From the NCBI GenBank assembly GCA_937958475.1, contig CALFXR010000035.1:1-64000 (forward strand): a DNA stretch of 64,000 nt, given 5' to 3'. The notes below the pieces were generated by a model. It saw only the letters and a program-made list of their open reading frames with translations, was not told where the DNA came from and made no database searches. The position numbers were made by a program, and so were the translations under genes. How positions within the stretch are numbered: the first letter of the stretch is position 1; every line of letters starts with the position of its first letter. Positions 34,829-43,952 of the stretch are shown in pieces. The DNA comes from an uncultured Mesorhizobium sp. (GTDB taxonomy: Bacteria > Pseudomonadota > Alphaproteobacteria > Rhizobiales > Rhizobiaceae).

Positions 34829-36366
34829 TCAACTGGCGGCCGGGCGTTGCCGACGAGGTCGGAGATCACGCCGACGACCTCGGCGAGCGGGCGTCCGGCA
34901 TCGATGTGGGCCCAGGCCATCTCGCCGATGTCGCGGGCGAGCTGTCGCTCGAGCACGGCCGGCGTGGCGTCCGACGGCCCGCCGACGCGGCCGGTCACGC
35001 GGTCGCGAAGCCGCGCGGCTTCGGTCTCCAGCCAGATGCCATGGAAGGGAGCGCCCGCGGCGTGGGCGGCGGCCTCGACGAGAGCGCGGTTGCCGGGCTT
35101 GTCGAAGACGGCGTCGACCACCACGCTTCCGCCGGCGCGAACGATGGCCTCGGCCCGCTCCGACAAGGTCCTGTAGACGCGCGCCGAGACTTCCGGGACA
35201 TAGGCGGAGTCGGGAAGACGGGTCTCGGCCGAAACACCGAAGAGGTTCTTGCGGATGCGGTCGCTCTCGACGATGCGGGCGCCTGGCGGCGCTCCGACCG
35301 AGGGGGCGAGCGCCTCGGCAACCGTCGTCTTTCCCGAACCAGAGAGCCCGCCGATGGCGACGAGGCCCCCTTGCGCGGGGTGCAGCAGCGCCCGTGCCAG
35401 CTCGAAATAGGATCGGGCCGCCTCGGCGAGATGCGCGCCGCCGCCGGCCGTTTCCGCGGCCTGGGTCGCCGTCACATGGGCGCGGACGGCGGCGCGCACC
35501 GCCATGAAGAAGGGCAGGAGCACGAATCCGTCCTCGTCGCCGGTCTCGTCGAGATAGCGGTTCATGGCGAGGTTGGCGAAGCCCGGCAGGTCACGGTGCC
35601 AGAGGTCCATGAGCAGGAAGGCGAAATCGTAGAGCACGTCGACGGTGGCGATGCGGTCGTTGAACTCGATGCAGTCGAACAGCCGCGGCCTGCCGCCGAA
35701 CAGGCAGATGTTGCGCAGGTGCAGGTCGCCATGGCAGCGCCGGATCTTCCCCTCCCCGGCGCGGCGGTCGAGCAGCGGCGCTGCCCGCCCCAGCGCCTGG
35801 CGGAAGGCGCGGTTGAAATTTTCTGCCTCGGCGGGCGAAAAGACCTTGCTGGTGGCGAAGCCCGCCTCGTTGACGTCGAGCACGCCGGCCATGTTCGCCG
35901 AACCCTTCTCGGCGGGCACCGCCGGCGCGTCGCGGTGGAAGAGCGCGATCATGTGCGACACCTCCTCCATCTGCCGCGCGCTCAGGCGGCCGTCGGCAGC
36001 CATGCTGTCGAAGAGACAGTCCTGCCCGAAGCGGACCATCTCGACGACCGCGTCGACCAGTTCGCCTTCGCCGTCGAAGCTCGGCCGGCCCTCGGCGTTG
36101 CGGCGGATCTCGCGCGCGCCGAGATACAGGCCCGGCGCGGTGGGGGAGTTCAGCTCGACCTCTTTCCTGCAGGCGGCGAGGCGGAGCCCGGCATTCGAGA
36201 AATCGACATAGGGCAGCTTCACGGCACGCTTCAGCTTGAAGGCGCGGCCGCCGACCAGGAAGATCAGCGAGATGTGCGTTTCCATCACCTCGACCGGGCC
36301 GTCCTCGCCATGCGTGGACGGCCGGCTGAGATAGGCGACGACGGCTGACTGGTCCTCGACGATCAT
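34825..36366 (-). CDS. Bifunctional APH-like phosphotransferase / P-loop kinase (COG2187-COG0645)
   Basis: The 513-residue fusion has two parts. Residues about 1-330 are an APH-like kinase with METHISLIFLVGGRAFKLKR and the Brenner motif CHGDLHLRNICLFGG followed by LFDCIEFND. Residues about 335-510 are a P-loop ATPase (GGLSGSGKTTVAEAL) like gluconate kinases or zeta-toxin-like small-molecule kinases. The same two-domain arrangement is widespread in proteobacterial stress clusters; its substrate is unknown. A single-domain relative lies 0.7 kb downstream. An FNR-type box is centred 88 bases upstream of its start. Confidence 0.85.
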   Translation of the reverse strand: MIVEDQSAVVAYLSRPSTHGEDGPVEVMETHISLIFLVGGRAFKLKRAVKLPYVDFSNAGLRLAACRKEVELNSPTAPGLYLGAREIRRNAEGRPSFDGEGELVDAVVEMVRFGQDCLFDSMAADGRLSARQMEEVSHMIALFHRDAPAVPAEKGSANMAGVLDVNEAGFATSKVFSPAEAENFNRAFRQALGRAAPLLDRRAGEGKIRRCHGDLHLRNICLFGGRPRLFDCIEFNDRIATVDVLYDFAFLLMDLWHRDLPGFANLAMNRYLDETGDEDGFVLLPFFMAVRAAVRAHVTATQAAETAGGGAHLAEAARSYFELARALLHPAQGGLVAIGGLSGSGKTTVAEALAPSVGAPPGARIVESDRIRKNLFGVSAETRLPDSAYVPEVSARVYRTLSERAEAIVRAGGSVVVDAVFDKPGNRALVEAAAHAAGAPFHGIWLETEAARLRDRVTGRVGGPSDATPAVLERQLARDIGEMAWAHIDAGRPLAEVVGVISDLVGNARPPVD

Positions 36367-36447
36367 CCGGGTTCCTTCGCTACGGCCGATGCCGGCGACT
36401 CCACCGACGATATGCCGCGAAACTAGAGTCGGTTCCGCCTGGAGGCC

Positions 36448-36461
36448 TTGAGGCGTGTCAA
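36448..36461. promoter_or_regulatory. FNR/FixK-type box upstream of the bifunctional kinase gene
   Basis: TTGAGGCGTGTCAA fits the TTGA-N6-TCAA pattern. It is centred 88 bases before the kinase ATG on the minus strand, in the 145-base gap downstream of the FNR-type regulator gene. Confidence 0.65.
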
Positions 36462-36511
36462 ATATGGCATCGCGAGGACGGGTCGATGAAGCGGCGACGA
36501 CCCGCCGCCGG

Positions 36512-37351
36512 CTACTTCTCCACGTCGACCGTCCGTCGACCGGCGATCGTGCGGCGAACCTCCGATCCGGCGTCTGCGACGTGCCGGTAGCTGCGCAGGC
36601 CGACGATGCCGTCGTCGAAGTCGAACTCCTCCCTGCCGGACAGGGCGACGAGCCGGTTCCACTGCACCACCTCGAAGTTCTGCGCGTCGATGATGCGGAT
36701 CACGCCGCGGCGCGCCATGGCGCGGATCGTGCGGCTGATCGATTCCACCGTCGTGCCGAGATAGGTCGCCATGTCGCGGCGGCCGATCGGGACCGAGACA
36801 TGCGGACCCGGCATCCATTCGTCCGACGCCATCTTCATCATGCGGCGGCGCACGATGATCAGGAACGCGGCGACGCGCTCCAGCACGGTCTGGCATCCGA
36901 GCAGGACCATCCAGTCGCGGGCGGCGTCCAGTTCGTCGAGCGTGCTCAACAGGACTTCGTGCTCGACGTCGGGATTGGCGACGAGCAGCGCCTCGAAGGC
37001 GCCGCGGTCGAAGCAGCACAGCTCGACGTCGGTCGCCGCCTCGATCGCGTAGCGAGAGTGCGAGGCGAAGACCCTGCCGAACATGTCGGAGGGGAACAGC
37101 AGTCCGACGATCTGCTGGCGCCCGTCGGCCATCGTCCTGACCATGCGCAGCACGCCGCGGACGACATTGCCGACGATGCCGGCCTCCTCGGCTTCGCCGA
37201 CGATGGTCTCGCCGGCAGAAAAGGTACGGCGGTGGGAGATACGGTTCAGTTCCGGCCTGATCCTGCCGCCTGCCGCGGCGCAGACGGACCGATGCTGGAT
37301 CGGACAGAGATCGCATTTCTGGGGCAGTTGAACGTGCGATCCTGTCCGCAT
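36512..37351 (-). CDS. Crp/Fnr-family regulator, oxygen-sensing FnrN/FnrL type
   Basis: The 279-residue regulator has cysteines Cys13-x2-Cys16-x7-Cys24 near the N-terminus plus Cys112/Cys113 in DVELCCFDR, the arrangement expected for an oxygen-labile [4Fe-4S] cluster of FnrN/FnrL proteins. A cyclic-nucleotide-binding-like beta-roll (RTFSAGETIVGEAEEA) follows. The helix-turn-helix MATYLGTTVESISRTIR has the Glu-x-x-Ser-Arg contacts that read TTGAT/TTGAC half-sites. It lies 21 bases after the host-attachment gene and probably shares its FNR-box promoter, implying autoregulation. It is the obvious candidate to bind the surrounding boxes. Confidence 0.92.
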   Translation of the reverse strand: MRTGSHVQLPQKCDLCPIQHRSVCAAAGGRIRPELNRISHRRTFSAGETIVGEAEEAGIVGNVVRGVLRMVRTMADGRQQIVGLLFPSDMFGRVFASHSRYAIEAATDVELCCFDRGAFEALLVANPDVEHEVLLSTLDELDAARDWMVLLGCQTVLERVAAFLIIVRRRMMKMASDEWMPGPHVSVPIGRRDMATYLGTTVESISRTIRAMARRGVIRIIDAQNFEVVQWNRLVALSGREEFDFDDGIVGLRSYRHVADAGSEVRRTIAGRRTVDVEK

Positions 37352-37372
37352 CCGGCGGTCCTTTCTGCCCTC

Positions 37373-37870
37373 TCAGGGCGCCTGCGTCTGCGCGCCCGGC
37401 GCCTCGCCGAGGGGAACGCGCCCGACGTCGAGCACTGCGAGCGCCTCGCGCAGTTCGACCGACGGCATCCGGGTCAGGTCCCTCGCGACTTCCCTGATGG
37501 TAACGCTGCGCAACGCGTTGGTGAAGGCATGGCGGAGATCGCCCAGCATTCTCGGCGCCGCGACCACCGCGAGCCGGTCGAAATCGCCGGCGCGCCGGTG
37601 GCTGTCGAGCACCTCGCTCAGGAGGCTGGCGAAGGCCCGCTCATCCTCGCGCACCGGATCGGAGCGGTACTCCATCGAGGAGCGGCGGGCGCCCTCGGAG
37701 GCGAAGCTGCGACCCGACTTGTCGGCCATGATTTCGCGCAACTGGCGCTGCTCGGCGCGAAAGACCAGCTCTTCCCGGGCTTCGTCGGACCCGGACTTGC
37801 GAAACGGGTCGCGCAGGATCCGCGCACGTGATCCGTCCGCTATAAGAACCCATACTCTGGGGGTCTTCAT
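37373..37870 (-). CDS. Host attachment family protein
   Basis: The 165-residue protein matches the family named after a protein required for attachment to host cells (PF10116): MKTPRVWVLIADGSRARILR, FRAEQRQLREIMADKSGRSF and LAVVAAPRMLGDLRHAF. There is no signal peptide, so the historical name may mislead; the fold looks like a cytoplasmic release-factor-like or nuclease-like domain. It is the first gene of a two-gene unit with the FNR-type regulator and has a perfect TTGATCGGGATCAA box 67 bases upstream, which argues for a role in low-oxygen physiology. Confidence 0.85.
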   Translation of the reverse strand: MKTPRVWVLIADGSRARILRDPFRKSGSDEAREELVFRAEQRQLREIMADKSGRSFASEGARRSSMEYRSDPVREDERAFASLLSEVLDSHRRAGDFDRLAVVAAPRMLGDLRHAFTNALRSVTIREVARDLTRMPSVELREALAVLDVGRVPLGEAPGAQTQAP

Positions 37871-37930
37871 CGCACCTCTCCCCGGTCGAACTCGTCGGCG
37901 AAACAATGTCAGCCGCCGGCCCGGAAGGTG

Positions 37931-37944
37931 TTGATCGGGATCAA
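37931..37944. promoter_or_regulatory. Canonical FNR/FixK box between host-attachment and phasin genes
   Basis: TTGATCGGGATCAA matches the FNR consensus TTGAT-N4-ATCAA exactly. It is centred 67 bases from the host-attachment/fnr operon start on the minus strand and 107 bases from the phasin start on the plus strand, so it could serve both directions. Confidence 0.85.
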
Positions 37945-38044
37945 TGAAGCCGGCCAACGAAAGCCTAGGTAAGGGCGGCCCCGCCGGCTGCCCGGACCAA
38001 GGTCCAGGCGTGTCGCGAGCGGTTCCAGCACCCGGAGACCGACC

Positions 38045-38434
38045 ATGCCCAAGCACCCCGCACCCGCCCAGCCGGATCCTTTTGCCATCAACGCCCCGAT
38101 GGTCGCCAACGCGCAGAAATTCCTGTTCTCGATGGCCCGCCTGCAGGCGCAAGGTTACAAGGCGATGATGCGCTACCAGATCGAGGCGCTGTCGTTCCTG
38201 AAGCATCGCTGCGAGCAGGACACCAAGCTGGCCGACGACCTTGCCGCCTCCACCGACTTCAGCGATGCCTTCGACGTCTATTCAGGCTTCGTCCAGAACG
38301 CCGTCACGGAATATTCATCCGAGACCGGCAAGATGGCCAGTATCGGTTCCCGGATCGCGTCGGAAACCGCCCGGCGCGTGCGCCAGGAAGCCGACGCGGC
38401 GATCGAGGACATGGCGGCCCAGACCGTCGCTTGA
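38045..38434 (+). CDS. Phasin family protein
   Basis: The 129-residue helical protein has NAPMVANAQKFLFSMARLQAQG and LEHR-like YQIEALSFLKHRCEQD segments, ending in an amphipathic helix (RRVRQEADAAIEDM). Phasins coat polyhydroxyalkanoate granules and steer their number and size. It sits 46 bases before phaC on the same strand, so granule protein and polymerase are probably co-transcribed from the FNR-box promoter shared with the divergent fnr operon. That couples polymer storage to oxygen limitation. Confidence 0.87.
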   Translation: MPKHPAPAQPDPFAINAPMVANAQKFLFSMARLQAQGYKAMMRYQIEALSFLKHRCEQDTKLADDLAASTDFSDAFDVYSGFVQNAVTEYSSETGKMASIGSRIASETARRVRQEADAAIEDMAAQTVA

Positions 38435-38480
38435 TGCCGCTGCCTGATGGCGCCGGCGCGCCGCCGTCCGGGAACGCGGC

Positions 38481-40361
38481 ATGACGAAGGTGCGCATGGA
38501 CAGGCGATTGCCCAAGACGAAGAGCCGCAACCCAGTCGTCGGCCGCGACACCGCGCGGTCGGTCGCCCCGGGACGACGGCAGCCGGCTCCTGCGGCAAAG
38601 CCGGGATCCGCCGCTGGCGCGGCCTCCGGCGACGCTGGGGAGAGCGAATACCGCGTCGCCGATCGGCTGTTCCACGCGGCGATCGCGTCGGCGACCGGCG
38701 GATTGTCTCCGATCAGCATCGCCGAGGCGTGGCACGACTGGATGCTCAACCTCGCCATTTCGCCCGGCAAGCAGCAGGAGTTGCTGGCGAAGGCGATCGA
38801 GAAGAATGCACGCATGCAGCGCTTCCTCGCGGGCTGCGCCACCTCGCGCGAGGCGCCGCCGGTGATCGCGCCGCTGCCGCAGGACCGGCGCTTCCGCGAT
38901 GCCGCCTGGCAGGCGTTCCCGTTCAATCTGCTGCAGCAGTCCTTCCTGCTCTCCCAGCAATGGTGGCACAACGCCACGACGGGCGTGCCCGGGGTCAGCG
39001 CCCAGCACGAGCGCGTGGTGGAGTTCCACAGCCGGCAGTTCCTCGACATGCTGTCGCCGTCGAACTTCCTGGCGGTGAACCCGGAAATCCTCCAGCGTAC
39101 GGTGCGCGAAGGCGGCGCCAACCTGGTCCGCGGAATGGACAATCTGGTCGAGGACTGGAAGCGGCTCAGCCGCGGCGAGCGGCCTTTCGGGACGGAGGGC
39201 TTCTCCGTCGGCGAGACGCTGGCCGTGACGCCGGGCGACGTCATCTTCCGCAACGAGCTGATCGAGCTGATCCAGTACCGGCCTTCGACCGGGACCGTCA
39301 GGCCCGAGCCGGTGCTGATCGTGCCGGCCTGGATCATGAAGTACTACATCCTCGACCTGTCGCCGCAGAACTCGCTGATCCGCCACCTCGTGGCGGAAGG
39401 ATTCACGGTGTTGTGCGTCTCCTGGCGCAACCCCGGGCCCGAGCATCGCGACCTGACTCTGGACGACTACCGGCACATGGGCGTCATGGCCGCCGTCGAC
39501 GCCGCGGCAGCGGTCTCGGGCGGCGAGAAGATCCACGCGGTCGGCTACTGTCTCGGCGGGACGCTCCTGTCGATCGCCGCCGCCGCCATGGCGCGCGACG
39601 GCGACGAGCGGCTGAAGAGCGTGTCGCTGTTCGCCGCCCAGGTGGACTTCGAGGAGCCGGGCGAGCTCGGCCTGTTCATCGACGAAAGCCAGGTCGCCTT
39701 CCTCGAGGACATGATGTGGCAGGAGGGTTACCTCGACCAGCGGCAGATGGCCGGCGCCTTCCAGATGATCCGCTCGCAGGACCTCGTCTGGTCGCGGCTG
39801 ATCGGCGAGTACCTGATGGGCGAGCGGCCGCAGATGACCGACCTGATGGCGTGGAACGCCGACGCCACGCGCATGCCCTACCGCATGCATTCGCAGTACC
39901 TGCGCTCGCTGTTCCTGCACAACGACCTCGCGCAGGGCCGCTTCACCGTCGACGGCCGGCCCATCCACATCGAGGACATCGCTGCGCCGGTCTTCGCCGT
40001 CGGCACGGTCACCGACCACGTGGCGCCGTGGCGCTCGGTGTTCAAGCTGGTCCACATCCTCGATACCGACGTCGACTTCGTGCTGACGAGTGGCGGGCAC
40101 AATGCCGGGATCGTCGCCGAGCCCGGCAATCCGCGGCGGACCTACCGGCTGCTGGAATACCGGCATGGCACGCCGCACCCCGCGCCCGACGGCTGGATGA
40201 AGACCGCCGAGGAGCATCCCGGCTCCTGGTGGCCGGCCTGGTTCGCCTGGCTGGCCAGGCGTTCGGGCGAAGCGACGGTGCCCGGTCGCGCGGCCGGCGG
40301 CGGGCTTCCCTCCTACCGCTCGATTGCCGACGCGCCCGGCACCTACGTCCTGCAGCCCTGA
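38481..40361 (+). CDS. phaC: Class I poly(3-hydroxyalkanoate) polymerase
   Basis: The 626-residue PHA synthase has the lipase-like box GYCLGGT with nucleophile Cys357, Asp512 in TVTDHVAPW and His540 in SGGHNAGIV. The N-terminal domain typical of class I enzymes (PFNLLQQSFLLSQQWWHN) spans about residues 90-270. It polymerises (R)-3-hydroxyacyl-CoA into storage granules. The first 60 residues are a low-complexity Arg/Pro/Ala extension. It follows the phasin gene. Location in the FNR-box cluster suggests this copy serves as an electron sink when respiration is limited, rather than being the housekeeping phaC. Confidence 0.92.
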   Translation: MTKVRMDRRLPKTKSRNPVVGRDTARSVAPGRRQPAPAAKPGSAAGAASGDAGESEYRVADRLFHAAIASATGGLSPISIAEAWHDWMLNLAISPGKQQELLAKAIEKNARMQRFLAGCATSREAPPVIAPLPQDRRFRDAAWQAFPFNLLQQSFLLSQQWWHNATTGVPGVSAQHERVVEFHSRQFLDMLSPSNFLAVNPEILQRTVREGGANLVRGMDNLVEDWKRLSRGERPFGTEGFSVGETLAVTPGDVIFRNELIELIQYRPSTGTVRPEPVLIVPAWIMKYYILDLSPQNSLIRHLVAEGFTVLCVSWRNPGPEHRDLTLDDYRHMGVMAAVDAAAAVSGGEKIHAVGYCLGGTLLSIAAAAMARDGDERLKSVSLFAAQVDFEEPGELGLFIDESQVAFLEDMMWQEGYLDQRQMAGAFQMIRSQDLVWSRLIGEYLMGERPQMTDLMAWNADATRMPYRMHSQYLRSLFLHNDLAQGRFTVDGRPIHIEDIAAPVFAVGTVTDHVAPWRSVFKLVHILDTDVDFVLTSGGHNAGIVAEPGNPRRTYRLLEYRHGTPHPAPDGWMKTAEEHPGSWWPAWFAWLARRSGEATVPGRAAGGGLPSYRSIADAPGTYVLQP

Positions 40362-40371
40362 GGCCGACCGG

Positions 40372-41580
40372 TCACTCGGCCGCCGTTCCGTCCCTCACCT
40401 CGACGAGGCTGCCTTCCTCGACCTTGTCGCTCGGATGCAGTACGACGCGCTCGCCGACCGTGAGGCCCCCGGTGACTTCGGCGACCTCGTCGTTCATGTG
40501 GTCGACTTCGACGACGGTGCGCTTCAGCCTGTCGCCTTCGACGACGAAGACGCTCCACCGGCTGCCCTCGCGGAACAGGGCGCCGACCGGCACCTGGAGG
40601 CAGGCTTCGCATTCCCACACGACCATCTCGGCGAAGACGCGGAAGCCGTGGCCTAGCCGCGCGTCGCTCTCCTCGAGATCGAGGACGGCATTGACGCGCT
40701 GTTCCTCGATGCCGAGCGCCGAGACCTTGGTGAAGGCGGCGGGATCGATGCGGCGGACGCGGGCGGCGAGAGGCCGCGCGCCGCCCCAGTCGGTGACCGA
40801 CGCGCGCGTGCCCGGTCCGATCGCCACGGCGTCGGCGGAGAGCAGGTCGACGACCACTTCCAGGTCGCTCGTGTCGCCGATCTCGGCGATCTTGGTGCCG
40901 ACGGCCACGGCCTGCTCGCTGCGTGCCAGAACGGCGAGCACGGTGCCGTCGACCGGCGCGGTCAGGTTGACGCAGCAGGTGCCGTTGGCGGTGCCCGGAG
41001 CGGGCTGGAGGAGCCGCGCCTCGGTGCTGGCGAGTTCGGCCTTGCGCACCTCGATGGTCGCCCGTGCGGCATCGACAGCCGCCTTCTGGATCTCGACCTG
41101 GCTGGCGTAGCGCTGCAGCGCGCTTTCCGAGATGATGCCGGGGGCGAACAGCTTCAGCGCCCGGTCGAGTTCGTCCTGGGCGAGCCGCAGCGCGGTCGTG
41201 GCGCGCGCCAGCTCGATCTCGGCGATGCCGACGGCCGCCCGCGCGGCGTCGCGCGCGGCGAGGAGTTCCGCCTCGGTGCGGCGGTCGATCAGCGGCGGAT
41301 CGAGCGGCCGGATCGAGGCGACGACGGTGATGCCGGCGCGCAGCCTGTCGCCTTCCTTGATCACCGTGCGCGTCAGGTGGCCGGCGATGGGTGCGGAGAT
41401 CGCGTAGACCTCGCGGACCCGGGTGGTGCCCTCCTCGCGGATCGTCACGCGCATCGGCGCTTCGGCCACCGCGGCGACGTCGATCAGCGCCGGCTGCTCG
41501 CGCAGCGCGTAAGCGAAGCCGGCGACGACGGCCAGTCCGGCGGCCGCATAGGCCAGGCGCTTCAGCCACACCGTGTTCAT
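40372..41580 (-). CDS. HlyD/MacA-type periplasmic adaptor subunit
   Basis: The 402-residue membrane-fusion protein has an N-terminal membrane anchor (about residues 9-26), a barrel-sandwich region, an alpha-hairpin around residues 95-180 rich in Ala/Arg/Glu, and a beta-barrel. VTIREEGTTRVREVYAISAP and AGHLTRTVIKEGDRLRAG are the biotinyl-lipoyl-like halves. It is the third gene after a LolD/MacB-like ATPase and an FtsX-like permease, forming a tripartite ABC exporter or lipid-transport system. Cargo is unknown. Transcription probably starts at the FNR-box promoter before the ATPase gene. Confidence 0.87.
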   Translation of the reverse strand: MNTVWLKRLAYAAAGLAVVAGFAYALREQPALIDVAAVAEAPMRVTIREEGTTRVREVYAISAPIAGHLTRTVIKEGDRLRAGITVVASIRPLDPPLIDRRTEAELLAARDAARAAVGIAEIELARATTALRLAQDELDRALKLFAPGIISESALQRYASQVEIQKAAVDAARATIEVRKAELASTEARLLQPAPGTANGTCCVNLTAPVDGTVLAVLARSEQAVAVGTKIAEIGDTSDLEVVVDLLSADAVAIGPGTRASVTDWGGARPLAARVRRIDPAAFTKVSALGIEEQRVNAVLDLEESDARLGHGFRVFAEMVVWECEACLQVPVGALFREGSRWSVFVVEGDRLKRTVVEVDHMNDEVAEVTGGLTVGERVVLHPSDKVEEGSLVEVRDGTAAE

Positions 41581-41584
41581 CGGA

Positions 41585-43948
41585 CTACTCCCTTGTCTTC
41601 AGGACCCTGACCAGGTCGAGATGGTCGATCCGCCGGCGGACGATCATCGCCGACACCGCCGCGACCGCGACGACGACGAGGCTGGAAAAGGCGAAGGTCG
41701 ACATGTTGATGACGAACGGAACGCGGAACAGGTCGCTTTCGAAGCCCTTCACCACCGACCACGAGAACAGGTAGCCGAACAGCCAGCCGAGCGGCTGCGC
41801 CAGCAGTACCATGACGCCGAGTTCGGTGATCAGCACGCCCGACACCTCGCCGCGGGTGAAGCCGAAGACGCGCAGGCTGGCGAGTTCGCGCGCCCGCTCC
41901 GACAGCTGGATACGCGCCGAATTGTAGACGACGCCGAAGGTGATGATGATGGCGAGCGCCGTGTAGACCGTGGTCATGATCGTGATGTTCTGCTCGATCG
42001 TCTCGCGGAAGCGCTGCCGGGAGGCGTCCTGGAGGGCGATGGAAGCCACGGCCGGCGTCTCCTTGACGGCGCGATAGAGATCCGCGAGGCTCGAGGTGTC
42101 GACCGAAATGCGCGCCCCGGAAACACGCGGGCCGTCGCCGAGCAGGCGGTCGAGCGCGTCGGAGCGCATGGTGACGGCCAGCCCGACGAAGCTCTGCACG
42201 ATCGCCGTCACCGGCACCGTCTCGATGCGATGGTCCTTCTGCAGCAGCTCGACCTCGACCTTGTCGCCGACGCGGAGCGCAAGCAGCATGGCGACGCGTT
42301 CCGAGACGAGCAGGCCGACCGCCGGCGGTTCGACGGGCTTCAGGTCGATGTCGAGGATGCGGCCGAGGTCGGCGCCGTCGGGAACCGTCGAGATCGCCAG
42401 CCGCCGCTCGCGGTGGCCGTTGCGCAGGATCACTCCGGTCGATCGGTACGGCTCGGCGCGCATGACGCCGGGCAGCCGTTCGATGGCGGCCATCGCGCGC
42501 GGCGACAGGTCCTGGCCGAAGGTGATCGTGGCGTCCTGGCGCTCGACCTGGAAGAAGATGGTGTCGATCATGAAGTCGATGGAATCGAAGGAAAACAGTG
42601 CCGTCACCAGGAGCGCGACCGACATCGCGGTGCCGATCGTCGTCAGCAGCGTCCGCACCGGCCAGCGCACCAGGTGCCGCAGCGCCATGACGGTGAGCTG
42701 GGAGAGAAAGCGCAGGTAGGCGGCGCCTCCGGCGAAGAAGGTGCGATAGCGGGTCGGCGCCGGCGGCTGCATGGCCACCGCCGCGGGCAGGGTGACGACG
42801 CTCCAGATGGCGCGGGCCGCACCCGCCAGCGCCGCCACCACGGTGACGCCGCCGGCGATGACGTAGAGGTCGAGGCTCTGACGGAAGATGAGGAAGGGGA
42901 AGGAGAAGAACTCGGCGTAGAGCCGGGTCAGGCTGCGCCCCATCCAGTTGCCCGAAAGCGCCCCGATGGCCAGCCCGATCGCGACGATGAGCAGTGTCAG
43001 CTTGGCATAGTGCCAGGCGATCGCGAGCGGACCGAAGCCGATCGCCTTGAGCAGCCCGATCTGCTCGCGCTCCAGCGTAATCAGCCGCGACAGGATCATG
43101 TTGACCAGGAAGGCGGCGACGAACAGGAACACCGGCGGGATCACCGCCGCCATGGCGCGCAGCTGGATCAGCTCGTTGTCGAGGAAGGCGTGCGATGTCT
43201 GGTCCGTGCGGTCGTGCGCGCCCGACCCGCCATAGGGCTGGAGGATGCGGTCGAGATCGTCGACGATGACCCGCAAATTGGCGCCGCGCTGGGTCCTCAC
43301 CGCCAGGTCGTTGAAGGCGCCGTTCATCTCGAACAGGCCGGCGAGCGCTGTACGCGACATGAAGAAGACGCCGAAGCGGCGCGGATCGGGCATCATGTCG
43401 CCGGGGCCGATCGAGTAGATGTACTCGGGCGACAGCACGATGCCGGTGACGGTGAGCGCCTGCCGGCGGCCGTTCATCAGCGCGGTGAAGGTGCTGCCCG
43501 GCTCCATCCGGTGCGCGAGGGCGAACGGTTCGGTGACGGCGACCTCGCCGGGACGGCCCGGCTCCGGCAGTCGGCCGGTACGCAGGTAGAGGCGGTTGAC
43601 AGCCGGTTCGCCGCGGTCGGGAACGGAAACGGCGATGCCTGTGGCCGGCTCGGCCATGCCCGGCATGTCGAGGAGCACCGGCCTGACCACCCTGAGCTCC
43701 ACCCCGCTGACGCCGGGCAACCTTGCGATGCGTTCGCGCAGGTGCAGCGGCGCTCGCGTCGCCGAGGCGAAGACGCTGCCGAAGCGGTAGCGCTCGTAGA
43801 AGGCGGTGCGCGTCTCCTCCAGCGAGCGGTAGGCGCCGACGGCGATGACGATCGTGGCGACGCCGCAGGCCATCACCAGGGCGATCGCCAGGACCTGCGC
43901 CCACATGCGCACCACGTCGCGGACCAATTTTCGGTCGAGCATCGACAT
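41585..43948 (-). CDS. FtsX-like ABC transporter permease, two FtsX domains
   Basis: The 787-residue permease has two FtsX domains. An N-terminal membrane helix (VLAIALVMACGVATIVIAVG) and a large periplasmic domain are followed by helices near residues 255-385, a second periplasmic region, and C-terminal helices around residues 655-780 (VYTALAIIITFGVVYNSARI). The ATG at 43948 is chosen because the membrane-proximal sequence MSMLDRKLVRDVVRMW begins there, four bases after the ATPase stop. The double-FtsX layout resembles the LolCE/YbbP type more than MacB. It works with the adjacent ATPase and HlyD-like subunit. Confidence 0.88.
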   Translation of the reverse strand: MSMLDRKLVRDVVRMWAQVLAIALVMACGVATIVIAVGAYRSLEETRTAFYERYRFGSVFASATRAPLHLRERIARLPGVSGVELRVVRPVLLDMPGMAEPATGIAVSVPDRGEPAVNRLYLRTGRLPEPGRPGEVAVTEPFALAHRMEPGSTFTALMNGRRQALTVTGIVLSPEYIYSIGPGDMMPDPRRFGVFFMSRTALAGLFEMNGAFNDLAVRTQRGANLRVIVDDLDRILQPYGGSGAHDRTDQTSHAFLDNELIQLRAMAAVIPPVFLFVAAFLVNMILSRLITLEREQIGLLKAIGFGPLAIAWHYAKLTLLIVAIGLAIGALSGNWMGRSLTRLYAEFFSFPFLIFRQSLDLYVIAGGVTVVAALAGAARAIWSVVTLPAAVAMQPPAPTRYRTFFAGGAAYLRFLSQLTVMALRHLVRWPVRTLLTTIGTAMSVALLVTALFSFDSIDFMIDTIFFQVERQDATITFGQDLSPRAMAAIERLPGVMRAEPYRSTGVILRNGHRERRLAISTVPDGADLGRILDIDLKPVEPPAVGLLVSERVAMLLALRVGDKVEVELLQKDHRIETVPVTAIVQSFVGLAVTMRSDALDRLLGDGPRVSGARISVDTSSLADLYRAVKETPAVASIALQDASRQRFRETIEQNITIMTTVYTALAIIITFGVVYNSARIQLSERARELASLRVFGFTRGEVSGVLITELGVMVLLAQPLGWLFGYLFSWSVVKGFESDLFRVPFVINMSTFAFSSLVVVAVAAVSAMIVRRRIDHLDLVRVLKTRE

Positions 43949-43952
43949 CGCG

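Noticed and set aside
38304..40217. A long antisense frame within phaC.
   Set aside because: PhaC has its full catalytic triad on the plus strand; the antisense product is low-complexity.
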